Notes under the pieces: model-generated
Databases searched by the model: none
Told to the model about the DNA's origin: nothing
The model's input: only the letters and a program-made list of their open reading frames with translations
From: GCA-002694895 sp964436345
GTDB lineage: Bacteria > Chloroflexota > Dehalococcoidia > Lucifugimonadales > GCA-002694895
Assembly: GCA_964436345.1 (NCBI GenBank)
Contig: CAYTCC010000017.1
Coordinates: 1-23,242, forward strand
Length of the DNA stretch: 23,242 bases
Direction of reading: 5' to 3'
Shown: positions 15,330 through 23,242 of the stretch, piece by piece
Layout of the letters: every line of letters begins with the position of its first letter
Numbering within the stretch: position 1 is the stretch's first letter
Position numbers and translations under genes: made by a program

Positions 15330-16724
15330 TTACTCCCTTACTACTGCTGAAATATTTCTTTTACCGACTTTTATTATATGCCTGAATCTCATTCCTTCTT
15401 TCACATCAAAAGGAGGGATTATAGGAAAGATTCTTGCAAAAACTAATATACCGCAAATAACAAATGCAAATGTAAATGCAACCAAGCCCATCTCAACAAG
15501 GCTAGGAGAATAAGCTCCCCAGTTAAAACTTAATTCTGTTCTTCTAGATAATCCGGGTATAATGATCAAAAAACGTTCTAACCACATACCTACATTAACT
15601 AGTATAGTTGTAAAAAACATCCATTTAGCACTTCTTCTTATATTTTTAAAACACCATGCACCTACCGGTATTATATATGCAGTAATTAAAAACAAAATAA
15701 ATAAATAATTCCATGGAGTCTGAAAAACTTGCATATTTCTTAATGCTATTTCAGGATCTTCTAAAGGATACAATGCAAAAACCCATTCTAAAAATAATGA
15801 GAAAAGCCATATAGTAGCTACAATAATTAATAATCTTCCAATGGCATCAAAATGATCAGGTTTAATATATTTATCCAATTTATATAACCATAATAATCCT
15901 GCCATTAATGTAGCAACTCCTGAAACACCAGAATGTATAGCTCCTATAATAAAGTAAGGGGCAAATATCGTTGAATGCCAACCTTCAACCGCAATAGAAA
16001 CCGCAAAGTCCCATGAAACTATGCTATGTACGGAAACAAAAATAGGTAATACTAACGCAGATAATAAAATTGGGGCTGTAGCCTGAATTTTCCACTGCCT
16101 TGGTGTTCCCCTGAATCCTAAAGCAAGAACACTATATATAATTTTTGGAATTTTAGATTTAACTTTGTCTCTGACTAATGCTATATCAGGAAGTAGGCAA
16201 GTATAAATAAACAAAATTGTACTTAAAAGATAAGTTCCAACTGCGACAGGGTCCCATACAAAAGGAGATCTAATATTAGGCCAAATCCCCCTCGCAAAAT
16301 CATATCCTATTACTATTGGGGGGAAAGGTGTTATCCAATATATTCTCCATGGCCGTCCTACGTGGAATAAAATATTACTTAGGGCAGCAATCAAAGAAAA
16401 TAATGTTAATACTTCAGCTGCTCTAGTTATAGGTCTTCTCCATTCAGCCTGAGTCAATCTTAATATAGCTGAAACCATAATTCCGGCATGACTAATACCA
16501 ATCCAAAAAACAAAATTAGTAATATAAGCTCCCCAATATACAGGTCTTCTTACATTAGTTACACCTAATCCGCTATATAATTCCCATACATATCCCGATA
16601 AGCCCAATAACATAATCAAACCAAGAAAACCTATAGTCATCCAAAACCATTTAGGCGATCTTATAACTGGAGATACTAGATCATCTGTTATTTCTTTATC
16701 ACTTAACTGTACATGTTCTTGCAT
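15330..16724 (-). CDS. actC: ACIII subunit ActC, NrfD-type quinol-oxidising membrane subunit
   Basis: A 464-residue integral membrane protein with about ten helices of the NrfD/PsrC family. The segments TNFVFWIGISHAGIMVSAIL, WRRPITRAAEVLTLFSL, FHVGRPW, LPDIALVRDK, SVHSIVSWDFA with GWHSTIFAPYFIIGAIHSG, and NVGMWLERF are all hallmarks of ActC. It forms the quinol-binding site and feeds the Fe-S clusters of ActB2. GGAG lies about ten bases before the ATG. It follows actF after 17 bases and precedes actD after 3. Usual ActC genes directly follow actB; here actF lies between. Confidence 0.92.
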   Translation of the reverse strand: MQEHVQLSDKEITDDLVSPVIRSPKWFWMTIGFLGLIMLLGLSGYVWELYSGLGVTNVRRPVYWGAYITNFVFWIGISHAGIMVSAILRLTQAEWRRPITRAAEVLTLFSLIAALSNILFHVGRPWRIYWITPFPPIVIGYDFARGIWPNIRSPFVWDPVAVGTYLLSTILFIYTCLLPDIALVRDKVKSKIPKIIYSVLALGFRGTPRQWKIQATAPILLSALVLPIFVSVHSIVSWDFAVSIAVEGWHSTIFAPYFIIGAIHSGVSGVATLMAGLLWLYKLDKYIKPDHFDAIGRLLIIVATIWLFSLFLEWVFALYPLEDPEIALRNMQVFQTPWNYLFILFLITAYIIPVGAWCFKNIRRSAKWMFFTTILVNVGMWLERFLIIIPGLSRRTELSFNWGAYSPSLVEMGLVAFTFAFVICGILVFARIFPIIPPFDVKEGMRFRHIIKVGKRNISAVVRE

Positions 16725-16741
16725 TTAAATAATCTCCATAT

Positions 16742-18169
16742 TTAATAAGGCTTCCCTTCTACCAAAACTTCAGTATGATGGTATTTTTCATGGCTACCAT
16801 AAAGAATGTATTCCCTATTTTCCCATAGGCTAATAATAGGAATGTATTTAGTTATAAATAAAATTATAAATACAGGAATTGCAACGGCCCCTAAAATAAT
16901 CATCATATCAACTATGCTTGGTACGAAAATGTCAGGTAAATTAGCAAATCTGTGTGTATTTTCATCTATTGATCTATCTAAAGAATAAGCTGACGAATAA
17001 TGCCTGTATCTATCTAAAAAATTCCCAATTAAAACACTAATGGCAATAATGGGTGGGCCATAAAAGGATTTTCTTACATTATTCAACATCAATATTGCAA
17101 ATGGAACTATAAAAACAAAAAATATTGTCCCCAAAAATACAGGAAGATATTTGCCAAACATTAATATTTGCAAAACATCTCGTTCATTGGGTTTTTTACC
17201 ATACCATAAAACCATCAAGCTAGATATAAAAAACCAAACCCACAGCAGTGAAATACCAAACAATAATTTACCTAATCCCCAAAATTGATCCAAACCTAAA
17301 TATTCTTGATATCCTCCCCATTTCCAAGCAATGAATACAGCGATAATTAATATAGCCACTCCCCCCTGAATTGCATTATGAGCTTGAGTTGCAGGATATA
17401 AGGAATCAATCCATCCTGGAATTAATGTCATCAAAAAATCTGAAGCTAAGCAAAAATGAACGGTTATTAAGAGCATAAAATAAAAAATACCTAAAATACT
17501 AAGTCTTTGCCTTAATGAATTCCATTGCCTTGTAGATCCTACCCAACCCCACGCCAAAATTGAATATATTTTATTTTTACCCTTTAAATTATCTCTCAAA
17601 ATAGCAAAATCAGGACGGGCATTTATCCATAAAAGAGCTAGAGCAGTTAGTATAAATGCTATCATCACTATACTGGTCCAAATATGAGGAGAATAAGCAG
17701 GGACTTTACCAGGATCATAAAACCATAAAGTATTTCTTCCATCTTCAAGGCTTGGCAATACCCATAACAACGGTAAAAACATTAAAAGTCCAGCTATACC
17801 TGAAATACAAAATATTTCAGACAATCTGGATACCGGACGCCTCCAGTTACCTCTTGCAACTTTCGTTGCCATAGATAACATAGGTGCCCCCATAAAAGTT
17901 GTAAATATAAAAACACACGCAGTAACATATACTGACCAGTCACTTAAATTATCAAATCCGTTAATAATTTTAAGAATAATTCCTACTATACCTATAACTG
18001 AAAAAATTGCAGCAAGCATCAGGGAAGTTCTATACATGCCACCTCGTTCTTGTAAATGCTTATCAATCAGATCTTTTGATGGAGGTACTTTTCCAAGAGA
18101 TCTTTTAATAATTCTCTCAGGATATACTAATTTCCCTTTTCTTATTTTGCTATCATATTCTAATTTCAT
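16742..18169 (-). CDS. actF: ACIII subunit ActF-like, second NrfD-type membrane protein
   Basis: A 475-residue protein with about ten hydrophobic helices, related to but distinct from ActC. The segments KLLFGISLLWVWFFISSLMV with VLWYGKKPNE, the following FVFIVPFAILMLNNVRK, and ASDFLMTLIPGWIDSLYPA match the recalled pattern of ActF rather than ActC. The tail ends in a hydrophilic segment with HEKYHH, as in ActF. In ACIII ActF packs against ActC and has been proposed to take part in proton movement, without a bound haem. The gene starts 6 bases after actB2 with no Shine-Dalgarno, so translation is probably coupled. Its position before actC is unusual. Confidence 0.8.
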   Translation of the reverse strand: MKLEYDSKIRKGKLVYPERIIKRSLGKVPPSKDLIDKHLQERGGMYRTSLMLAAIFSVIGIVGIILKIINGFDNLSDWSVYVTACVFIFTTFMGAPMLSMATKVARGNWRRPVSRLSEIFCISGIAGLLMFLPLLWVLPSLEDGRNTLWFYDPGKVPAYSPHIWTSIVMIAFILTALALLWINARPDFAILRDNLKGKNKIYSILAWGWVGSTRQWNSLRQRLSILGIFYFMLLITVHFCLASDFLMTLIPGWIDSLYPATQAHNAIQGGVAILIIAVFIAWKWGGYQEYLGLDQFWGLGKLLFGISLLWVWFFISSLMVLWYGKKPNERDVLQILMFGKYLPVFLGTIFFVFIVPFAILMLNNVRKSFYGPPIIAISVLIGNFLDRYRHYSSAYSLDRSIDENTHRFANLPDIFVPSIVDMMIILGAVAIPVFIILFITKYIPIISLWENREYILYGSHEKYHHTEVLVEGKPY

Positions 18170-18175
18170 GTTTAT

Positions 18176-18907
18176 TTAATGTGAATGTGATTTATGTTTT
18201 TCAATTTTCTTTAAATATAGAACATTAGGTGAAGTACCATAATGTTCCATCAGTTGATATCCTCTGCCATTTTTCTTACTTTCTTTTTCTTTTATTTTAG
18301 AAACTTGACTTTCAGGATCATTCATGTCACCAAACACTAAAGCTTCTGTTGCACAAGCATTTACACATGCAGGATTAATTGCTCTATTGCCATCCTCTAT
18401 TTCAAATCCATTTACTTTGGAATCTCTATTTGTTCTTCTAATTCTCTGTATACAAAAAGTACATTTTTCCATAATTCCTCTTGATCTAACTGTCACATCA
18501 GGATTAAGCTGATTTTTCAAAGAATCAGGCCATTCAGCCCCCCAGAAATTAAAAAATCTAACTTGATAAGGACAATTGTTAGCACAAAATCTAGTTCCAA
18601 TACATCTATTATAAACTTGTACATTTAAGCCTTCGCTATTGTGGTAAGAAGCATATACTGGGCATACTGGTTCACAAGGAGCTTCATCACAATGCTGACA
18701 CATAATAGGGATAAATCTTGCTTTTACATCAGGGAAAGTTCCCTCCCAATACCTCTCTACTCTAATCCATTGTATTATCCTACTTTCATCATAATCTGAT
18801 TTTTCATTTGATGGTATATTATTCTCAGATTGACATGCCACGACACATCCCTGACAACCAGTGCATTTATCTAAATCTACTACCATTCCCCATTTTGATT
18901 GTTTCAT
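18176..18907 (-). CDS. actB2: ACIII subunit ActB, iron-sulphur part (B2) as a separate protein
   Basis: A 243-residue ferredoxin-type protein with four cysteine groups: C15, C18, C21, C25; C70, C73, C78, C82; C102, C108, C112 with T105 in the fourth place; and C149, C152, C181, C185. The 15 cysteines fit three 4Fe-4S clusters and one 3Fe-4S cluster, the set known for ACIII. It carries electrons from ActC to ActA. In most ACIII operons this domain is the C-terminal part of a single ActB chain. Here it has its own start with GAGAGGA five bases upstream, 15 bases after the B1 stop. It has no signal peptide of its own and probably crosses the membrane with the Tat-targeted B1 protein. Confidence 0.92.
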   Translation of the reverse strand: MKQSKWGMVVDLDKCTGCQGCVVACQSENNIPSNEKSDYDESRIIQWIRVERYWEGTFPDVKARFIPIMCQHCDEAPCEPVCPVYASYHNSEGLNVQVYNRCIGTRFCANNCPYQVRFFNFWGAEWPDSLKNQLNPDVTVRSRGIMEKCTFCIQRIRRTNRDSKVNGFEIEDGNRAINPACVNACATEALVFGDMNDPESQVSKIKEKESKKNGRGYQLMEHYGTSPNVLYLKKIEKHKSHSH

Positions 18908-18922
18908 TTAAGTCCTCTCTAT

Positions 18923-21151
18923 TTAATGATCAGAATCTGATGATTTTATTTTAATAACATGATTATGAGGATCTCGTTTTGTTTCCTCAAATCTTCCTTC
19001 AAATTTAGGTATTTTAATACTATTGCTAGTTTTCTTTATATTTACTTTATTTGAAGCCCAAGCATGAGCACCAGTATTAGGATCGAATGATGTATTCATA
19101 ATAGAATAAATATTTGCACCAAACCCAGATGTATACCTTCCAGTCGACTGACCTCCACCTACGGGGACTGACAGAACATTTGGAGGCGTAGCAGGGGTGG
19201 GATAAGCTGCTGCTTTAATTTTACGTCCATTACCATTATCAATCTCTAAAACATCACCTTCTTTTATGTTTAATTTATTCGCTTCTTGTTCATTGATTTC
19301 AACCCATGTTTCCCATGCAATAGTTGTTAAAGGATCAGTCAAACCTTGCAACCATGGTGTTTTGGCAAGACTGCCATCAGAAACAGTAGTTTTAAAAGGG
19401 ATTAAATGATAATTAGAATTAGCACTTGAAAATTCAGGGTTATGAATTTTCGGCCATTGTTTTAATTTTGTTTTTAATGATTTAGAGACAGTAGATTTCA
19501 CATCCCACCAACCACCTCTAGATAATAATCCATTCCAAAAAGTTTTCAAATCATTTGCCCTTATAGAACCTCTATTAAAACTCATAATTTTTTTTGCATC
19601 ATCCATCAAAACATCTTTCATGGTTTTACCCGAATATTTATTTTTAAAATTCATAATTTCAGATAATTCCATAATAATCTCTTCTGCATTTTTAGTTCCT
19701 GATTGCCTGCCCTTATTATAAAATCTACTTTTTAGTATTGGTTGTTGAAATCCAATAACTTCATATCCTGGGCCAATTATAGGAACATCATTACCCCATG
19801 ACTCAAACTGAGTATTTAAAGGCAAGATGATATCGGCATATTTAGATGTATCATCTACAAATGAGTTCATTGAAACTATTAATCCCAATTTACTTAAAGA
19901 TGATTTTAGATTTAAATTAGCTGACATCGAATAATTCAAATCCACTTGATTGATAAATAATGAATTAGTAGTTCCTGAATCTATATCACCTATAAGGGAT
20001 AAAATTTCCTGGTAAGAACTGATAGTTTTGGAAGAATGTAAATCTGTTAGAGGTGAATCCGGGTTTAATATAAGTCCACCCTCTTTATTGATATTATCTA
20101 AAAGTAAATTTAATGCATATATAGCTGTCATATTTGATGAACCATTAGTATTTGCAGACGCAATGTCACCTCCAATAATTAGTGGATGTTTCGATTTAGC
20201 TAATTTATGGGCCAGATCAACTATTTTATCTGAACTAATACCAGTTATTTTAGAAATTTTCTCAGGAGCAAAATCTGAAAGATCATTTGCATTAATTTTT
20301 TTTGCAAAAGCTGAATTTACTAATTTTTCAGAAATTAAAACATGTGCTATTGCCGAAGCAATCATACCTTCAGTGCCCAACTCACAAAAAATCCATTCAT
20401 CAGCATTTGTTGCTGTTAATGACAATCTGGATTCTATGTGATACAAACTACCTCTTGGTGAAGCTCTAAATTTACCATACTCTCTTCCAAACATTGCCTG
20501 AGAATAAGATGAATTTAAAAAATCCATTCCAAAATTTAGCACCATGTCTGAATGGCCAATATCAAATTTGGGAATATTATCTGAACCAGTGATTATATTC
20601 AAAGCATTAATTAAATTAGAATCATCAAAAGAAGAATAAGTTAACAATTTGCTTCCAAGTTCATCTGAAAAAGCACTAATAATCGAATCACTTCTTCCTC
20701 CTAGAGGCTTGGTGACAAATCTGGATTTACCATGCCCCAAAGTATTTAATTGATCATTAATACGCTGGTAAGCATCATTCCAGCCTATTTCAATCCATTT
20801 ACCGCTTCCTCTATTTCCATCTCTAACTAAGGGAGATTCTAATCTCTCAGGATGATATAAAATTTGCAATTCTGCTTCATTAGAGGAACTATGGGCACCT
20901 GTGTTAATAGGATAATCTGAATTCCCTTCAACTTTTTTTGCTCTTCCTTCCATAATTCTGACTGCAAGACCTTCACCATTAGATCCAAGGGTTGCATACC
21001 AGTTATCTATTCCTGTAACCTGATCTTCAGGGAGTTTGTTAGGGGACTGAAAATATAATTCTTCATCAGGGACTCCACAAGCGCTAAAAATCACAGCTCC
21101 AGTGGCTCCTCCGCCAATCAGTTTTATAAAATCTCTTCTGGTTAAATCCAT
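18923..21151 (-). CDS. actB: ACIII subunit ActB, molybdopterin-enzyme-like part (B1)
   Basis: A 742-residue protein with a twin-arginine signal (TRRDFIKLIGGG, residues 4-15) ending near IFSAC, so it is exported folded. The rest follows the molybdopterin-oxidoreductase fold: an N-terminal domain with GRAKKVEGN, a central part, and a C-terminal beta-barrel domain (EINEQEANKLNIKEGDVLEI). The usual N-terminal 4Fe-4S cysteines are absent (YATLGSNGEGL in place of the Cys-rich motif, GAHSSSNE in place of GxxC), and only two cysteines occur in the chain. It therefore should bind neither Fe-S nor Moco, as known for ActB1. It serves as a scaffold for the iron-sulphur protein encoded next. GAGGAA precedes the ATG by eight bases. 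Confidence 0.92.
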   Translation of the reverse strand: MDLTRRDFIKLIGGGATGAVIFSACGVPDEELYFQSPNKLPEDQVTGIDNWYATLGSNGEGLAVRIMEGRAKKVEGNSDYPINTGAHSSSNEAELQILYHPERLESPLVRDGNRGSGKWIEIGWNDAYQRINDQLNTLGHGKSRFVTKPLGGRSDSIISAFSDELGSKLLTYSSFDDSNLINALNIITGSDNIPKFDIGHSDMVLNFGMDFLNSSYSQAMFGREYGKFRASPRGSLYHIESRLSLTATNADEWIFCELGTEGMIASAIAHVLISEKLVNSAFAKKINANDLSDFAPEKISKITGISSDKIVDLAHKLAKSKHPLIIGGDIASANTNGSSNMTAIYALNLLLDNINKEGGLILNPDSPLTDLHSSKTISSYQEILSLIGDIDSGTTNSLFINQVDLNYSMSANLNLKSSLSKLGLIVSMNSFVDDTSKYADIILPLNTQFESWGNDVPIIGPGYEVIGFQQPILKSRFYNKGRQSGTKNAEEIIMELSEIMNFKNKYSGKTMKDVLMDDAKKIMSFNRGSIRANDLKTFWNGLLSRGGWWDVKSTVSKSLKTKLKQWPKIHNPEFSSANSNYHLIPFKTTVSDGSLAKTPWLQGLTDPLTTIAWETWVEINEQEANKLNIKEGDVLEIDNGNGRKIKAAAYPTPATPPNVLSVPVGGGQSTGRYTSGFGANIYSIMNTSFDPNTGAHAWASNKVNIKKTSNSIKIPKFEGRFEETKRDPHNHVIKIKSSDSDH

Positions 21152-21163
21152 ATTATATATTCC

Positions 21164-21760
21164 TCAATAATGACAAGTAGCACAATCAGTTGAAGCTCCG
21201 TTTGCTCTGTGGCAATCTACGCACCAGCCCATTTTCATAGGAGAAACTTGCTTTACTTTATTCATAGATGCAACATCTCCATGACATGTTGAACAAACTT
21301 CACTTGCTTCTATATTATTTTTCTCTGATAATTTTTTTATATGTGGAGGGTGATAAAACTTGGCATGATCAGGAAGTCTATGCACTCTTACCCAGTCAAT
21401 AGATTTCCCACCACTATAAGCATCCCTGATTTTTTTTATTTCTTTGTTATCATCACCAACTATTCTATGGCAAGACATACAGAATTCTACAGGAGGTATG
21501 GCAGCAGCGGCTGCACCTTCTGTTCCAAAACGATGACAATAAGTACATTTCATACCTAATTCTTTTACATGTGGAGCATGTTTAAAAGCTATGGGTTGAT
21601 CAGGGCCATCATCAAATCCAAAAAGTGGTTGGGTCCACCATGCAGATCCTACAAATAAAACAGCAATTATTAATATTACTAAAGTTACCAAAGAGCCCAA
21701 TCCTGATATTAACAGAATTTTTTGACTTATTTTCGGAACTCTAAAATCGCCTGGTATCAA
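21164..21760 (-). CDS. actA: ACIII subunit ActA, membrane-anchored pentaheme cytochrome c
   Basis: A 198-residue protein with one transmembrane helix (about residues 17-40) and five CxxCH haem sites: 72-76, 94-98, 156-160, 180-184 and 193-197. Extra histidines (H61, H64, H127, H132, H137, H140) can serve as distal ligands. This is the pentaheme ActA, which receives electrons from the ActB clusters and passes them to ActE. The start codon is TTG: AAGGAG lies five bases upstream, and no ATG precedes the membrane helix. The gene follows the small membrane protein by 18 bases and precedes actB by 12. Confidence 0.92.
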   Translation of the reverse strand: MIPGDFRVPKISQKILLISGLGSLVTLVILIIAVLFVGSAWWTQPLFGFDDGPDQPIAFKHAPHVKELGMKCTYCHRFGTEGAAAAAIPPVEFCMSCHRIVGDDNKEIKKIRDAYSGGKSIDWVRVHRLPDHAKFYHPPHIKKLSEKNNIEASEVCSTCHGDVASMNKVKQVSPMKMGWCVDCHRANGASTDCATCHY

Positions 21761-21778
21761 TATTTCTCCTTTATATAA

Positions 21779-22069
21779 TTAAATCCAAAAATTTGGCCAA
21801 AATTTATTCAAAACATCTCCGACTATAATTGCCCATACAGCTAATCCAATATATAGAACAGCTGAACCAAAGCCTCCCATATAAAATAAAACTCTCAATA
21901 TTTTCCAATATTTGCTTGCCGATCCTGAATCAATTAAAGAAGGTATAATAGCGTGAGCCAAAAGCATATTTGCTGAAAATGACAAGGCACAAACCAACAT
22001 TAACCAAATGTTATTTACAATAAGATGTAGTTCTTTCCAATCTTGTTGTGTTAATGGAACTGGATCCAA
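21779..22069 (-). CDS. Small two-helix membrane protein at the head of the ACIII operon
   Basis: A 96-residue protein with two hydrophobic helices (about residues 20-45 and 60-85) and a short hydrophilic start (DPVPLTQQDWKELH). No cofactor motif is present. It begins with TTG, supported by GAGG at normal spacing, and is the first gene behind the promoter at 22099-22128. Position and strand make it a likely accessory subunit or assembly factor of ACIII. It might correspond to the small ActG subunit described for Chloroflexus, but that comparison could not be made from sequence here. Otherwise its function is unknown. Confidence 0.7.
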   Translation of the reverse strand: MDPVPLTQQDWKELHLIVNNIWLMLVCALSFSANMLLAHAIIPSLIDSGSASKYWKILRVLFYMGGFGSAVLYIGLAVWAIIVGDVLNKFWPNFWI

Positions 22070-22098
22070 TTTTACCTCACATAAAAACTCTAGTGAAA

Positions 22099-22128
22099 AG
22101 TATCACACAGCTAAATATCTACTGTCAA
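22099..22128 (-). promoter_or_regulatory. Sigma70-type promoter of the ACIII operon
   Basis: On the minus strand a perfect -35 TTGACA (22123-22128) and GATACT (22099-22104, four of six) are 18 bases apart. TGT directly before the -10 adds an extended -10 element. The expected start is near 22092, giving a leader of about 22 bases with GAGG before the TTG start at 22069. It lies just after the threonine synthase stop codon and gives the respiratory operon its own promoter. No operator repeat was seen. Confidence 0.6.
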
Positions 22129-22145
22129 TAAAGTATAAGGATTTT

Positions 22146-23242
22146 TTACATTAATTCAAAGTATTTAAATGCTGAACCTGTATTCATTAATAAAATTTTC
22201 TCATCTTTATCTACTTTTCCTTCGTTTACCAATTGATTTAAACCAACATAAGTTGCAGCTCCTTCTGGAGCTGGAAGAATTCCTTGCTTACTTGCAATCA
22301 ACCTCATATTATGAATCATATCTTCATCTTCAATCGCTGCTACACCACCTCCACTTTCTCTTAAAGCTTCTAATATCAAATAATCTCCAACTGCAACGGG
22401 TACTCTCATACCAGCTGCTTTGGTCGAAGCATTTTCCCATAATTCTGCATGCATTGTGTTTTCTTCAAAAGCTTTAATTATTGGAGCGCATCCTACAGCC
22501 TGGACTGAAAACATCTTTGGTCTTTTAGAGTCAATCCAACCTAACTCTTCCATTTCATTAAATGCTTTCCACATACCTACGATTCCGGTGCCACCTCCGG
22601 TTGGATAAACAATAGTATCTGGTAAATTCCATTTAAATTGTTCTGCAATTTCATAACCCATTGTTTTCTTCCCTTCTTGACGATATGGTTCTTTTAAGGT
22701 GGATACATCAAATAAATTTTCCTTATCAGCAAATTCATTAGAAATTCTTCCGGCATCGTTAATTAATCCATCAATCAAATTCAAAGAAGCTCCTGCAAGC
22801 TCAGATTCTTTTTTATTCATAATAGGGGCATCATTTGGCATAAATACATGAGCTTGTAAATTACCTGCAGCAGCATAAGCTGCCATAGCACCTGCTGCAT
22901 TCCCAGCTGATGGCATTGTCACTTTTTTAACTCCAAGTTCTTTTGCTTTAGATAAAGCTGCAGACAAACCTCTGGCTTTAAAAGAAGCCGTAGGATTAAG
23001 GCCTTCATCTTTTATATAAAGGTTCGAGTAACCTTCAACTCGTCCTAAATTTTCTGCATGAAATATTGGGGTAAATCCTTCCCCTAAAGTAATAACATTT
23101 TTGGGATCTTTTACTGGCATCATTTCAAAATATCTCCACATATTGGGATCTCTATGTATTAGATCTTCTTTTGATACTGCTTTTTTTGCTGCATTAATAT
23201 CATAACGTGCATACAACACCCTTCCACAATTTATACATAATT
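22146..23242 (-). CDS. thrC: Threonine synthase, PLP-dependent (5' end beyond the window)
   Basis: Converts O-phospho-L-homoserine to L-threonine. The PLP lysine is in NPTASFKARG (codon 22977-22979); the serine/asparagine loop SAGNAAGAMA and the glycine loop PTGGGTGIVG bind the cofactor phosphate. The C-terminus ends GSAFKYFEL. A GTG at 23217-23219 could be taken as the start, but the frame is open to the right edge. The upstream codons read L-C-I-N-C-G-R, giving a CxxCG that continues into VLYARYD. This is the second half of the N-terminal zinc ribbon usual in this threonine synthase class, so the gene is cut by the window and its true start lies outside. At least 365 codons are visible. Confidence 0.9.
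   Translation of the reverse strand, partial: LCINCGRVLYARYDINAAKKAVSKEDLIHRDPNMWRYFEMMPVKDPKNVITLGEGFTPIFHAENLGRVEGYSNLYIKDEGLNPTASFKARGLSAALSKAKELGVKKVTMPSAGNAAGAMAAYAAAGNLQAHVFMPNDAPIMNKKESELAGASLNLIDGLINDAGRISNEFADKENLFDVSTLKEPYRQEGKKTMGYEIAEQFKWNLPDTIVYPTGGGTGIVGMWKAFNEMEELGWIDSKRPKMFSVQAVGCAPIIKAFEENTMHAELWENASTKAAGMRVPVAVGDYLILEALRESGGGVAAIEDEDMIHNMRLIASKQGILPAPEGAATYVGLNQLVNEGKVDKDEKILLMNTGSAFKYFELM

Noticed and set aside
18908..18922. Frameshift or sequencing error splitting actB
   Set aside because: B1 ends in its own TAA after a plausible C-terminus, and B2 has its own Shine-Dalgarno and ATG in the 15-base gap, so a genuine gene split is the simpler reading.
20028..20441. Open 137-codon frame on the plus strand
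   Set aside because: It lies wholly inside actB1 on the opposite strand, has no ribosome binding site and no recognisable domain; it is a shadow of the coding bias of the real gene.
22169..22608. Overlapping plus-strand frames opposite threonine synthase
   Set aside because: They are antisense to a well-conserved enzyme, and their Leu/His-rich translations look like reverse-strand artefacts.

Overview
The window is AT-rich (roughly 70% A+T by eye) and densely coded, with short intergenic gaps and convergent gene ends only a few bases apart. The gene content is that of a free-living aerobic bacterium: a complete operon for Alternative Complex III (ACIII, quinol:cytochrome c oxidoreductase), a MoxR/NorQ-type AAA ATPase with a NorD-type VWA protein, a Gld-type ABC exporter, proline dehydrogenase, RidA and threonine synthase. 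Low GC, ACIII and this NorD-like protein suggest an uncultured marine Chloroflexota (SAR202/Dehalococcoidia-like) genome. That is an inference from gene content, not a proven assignment; Bacteroidota and other ACIII carriers are not excluded.

Layout, left to right. (1) 1-4759, minus strand: AAA+ ATPase, CoA-pyrophosphatase-like Nudix hydrolase, and a 1089-residue NorD-like VWA protein. A ribosome binding site at the very left edge points to a further gene of the same operon outside the window. (2) 4760-4945: divergent control region with two perfect 22-bp direct repeats. (3) 4946-9049, plus strand: ABC ATPase, a fused GldF-GldG permease/auxiliary protein and a DUF4340 protein, forming one membrane export unit. 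(4) 9052-11197: two divergent two-gene units, an NHL propeller with a small ABM-like protein on the minus strand and RidA with another small ABM-like protein on the plus strand. They are driven from back-to-back promoters whose -35 boxes overlap. (5) 11200-12935: proline dehydrogenase (minus) divergent from a DtxR-family regulator (plus) with unusual metal-ligand positions. (6) 12951-14081, minus: membrane acyltransferase. (7) 14146-22069, minus: the ACIII operon in the order small two-helix membrane protein, actA, actB1, actB2, actF, actC, actD, actE, behind a good sigma70-type promoter at 22099-22128. (8) 22146 to the right edge, minus: threonine synthase, cut by the window so that only one CxxC of its N-terminal zinc ribbon is visible.

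The ACIII operon is the functional centre. ActC and ActF (NrfD-type membrane subunits) should take electrons from quinol. ActB2 carries three 4Fe-4S sites and one site with a Thr in place of Cys, as expected for the 3Fe-4S cluster. ActA is a pentaheme and ActE a monoheme lipoprotein cytochrome that pass electrons outward; ActB1 is a molybdopterin-enzyme-like scaffold without cofactor ligands. Unlike the usual ABCDEF arrangement with a fused ActB, ActB is here split into two genes, ActF lies upstream of ActC, and an extra small membrane protein heads the operon. No terminal oxidase gene is in the window.

No tRNA, rRNA, insertion sequence, CRISPR array or phage gene was recognised, and no gene-free stretch exceeds 300 bases.
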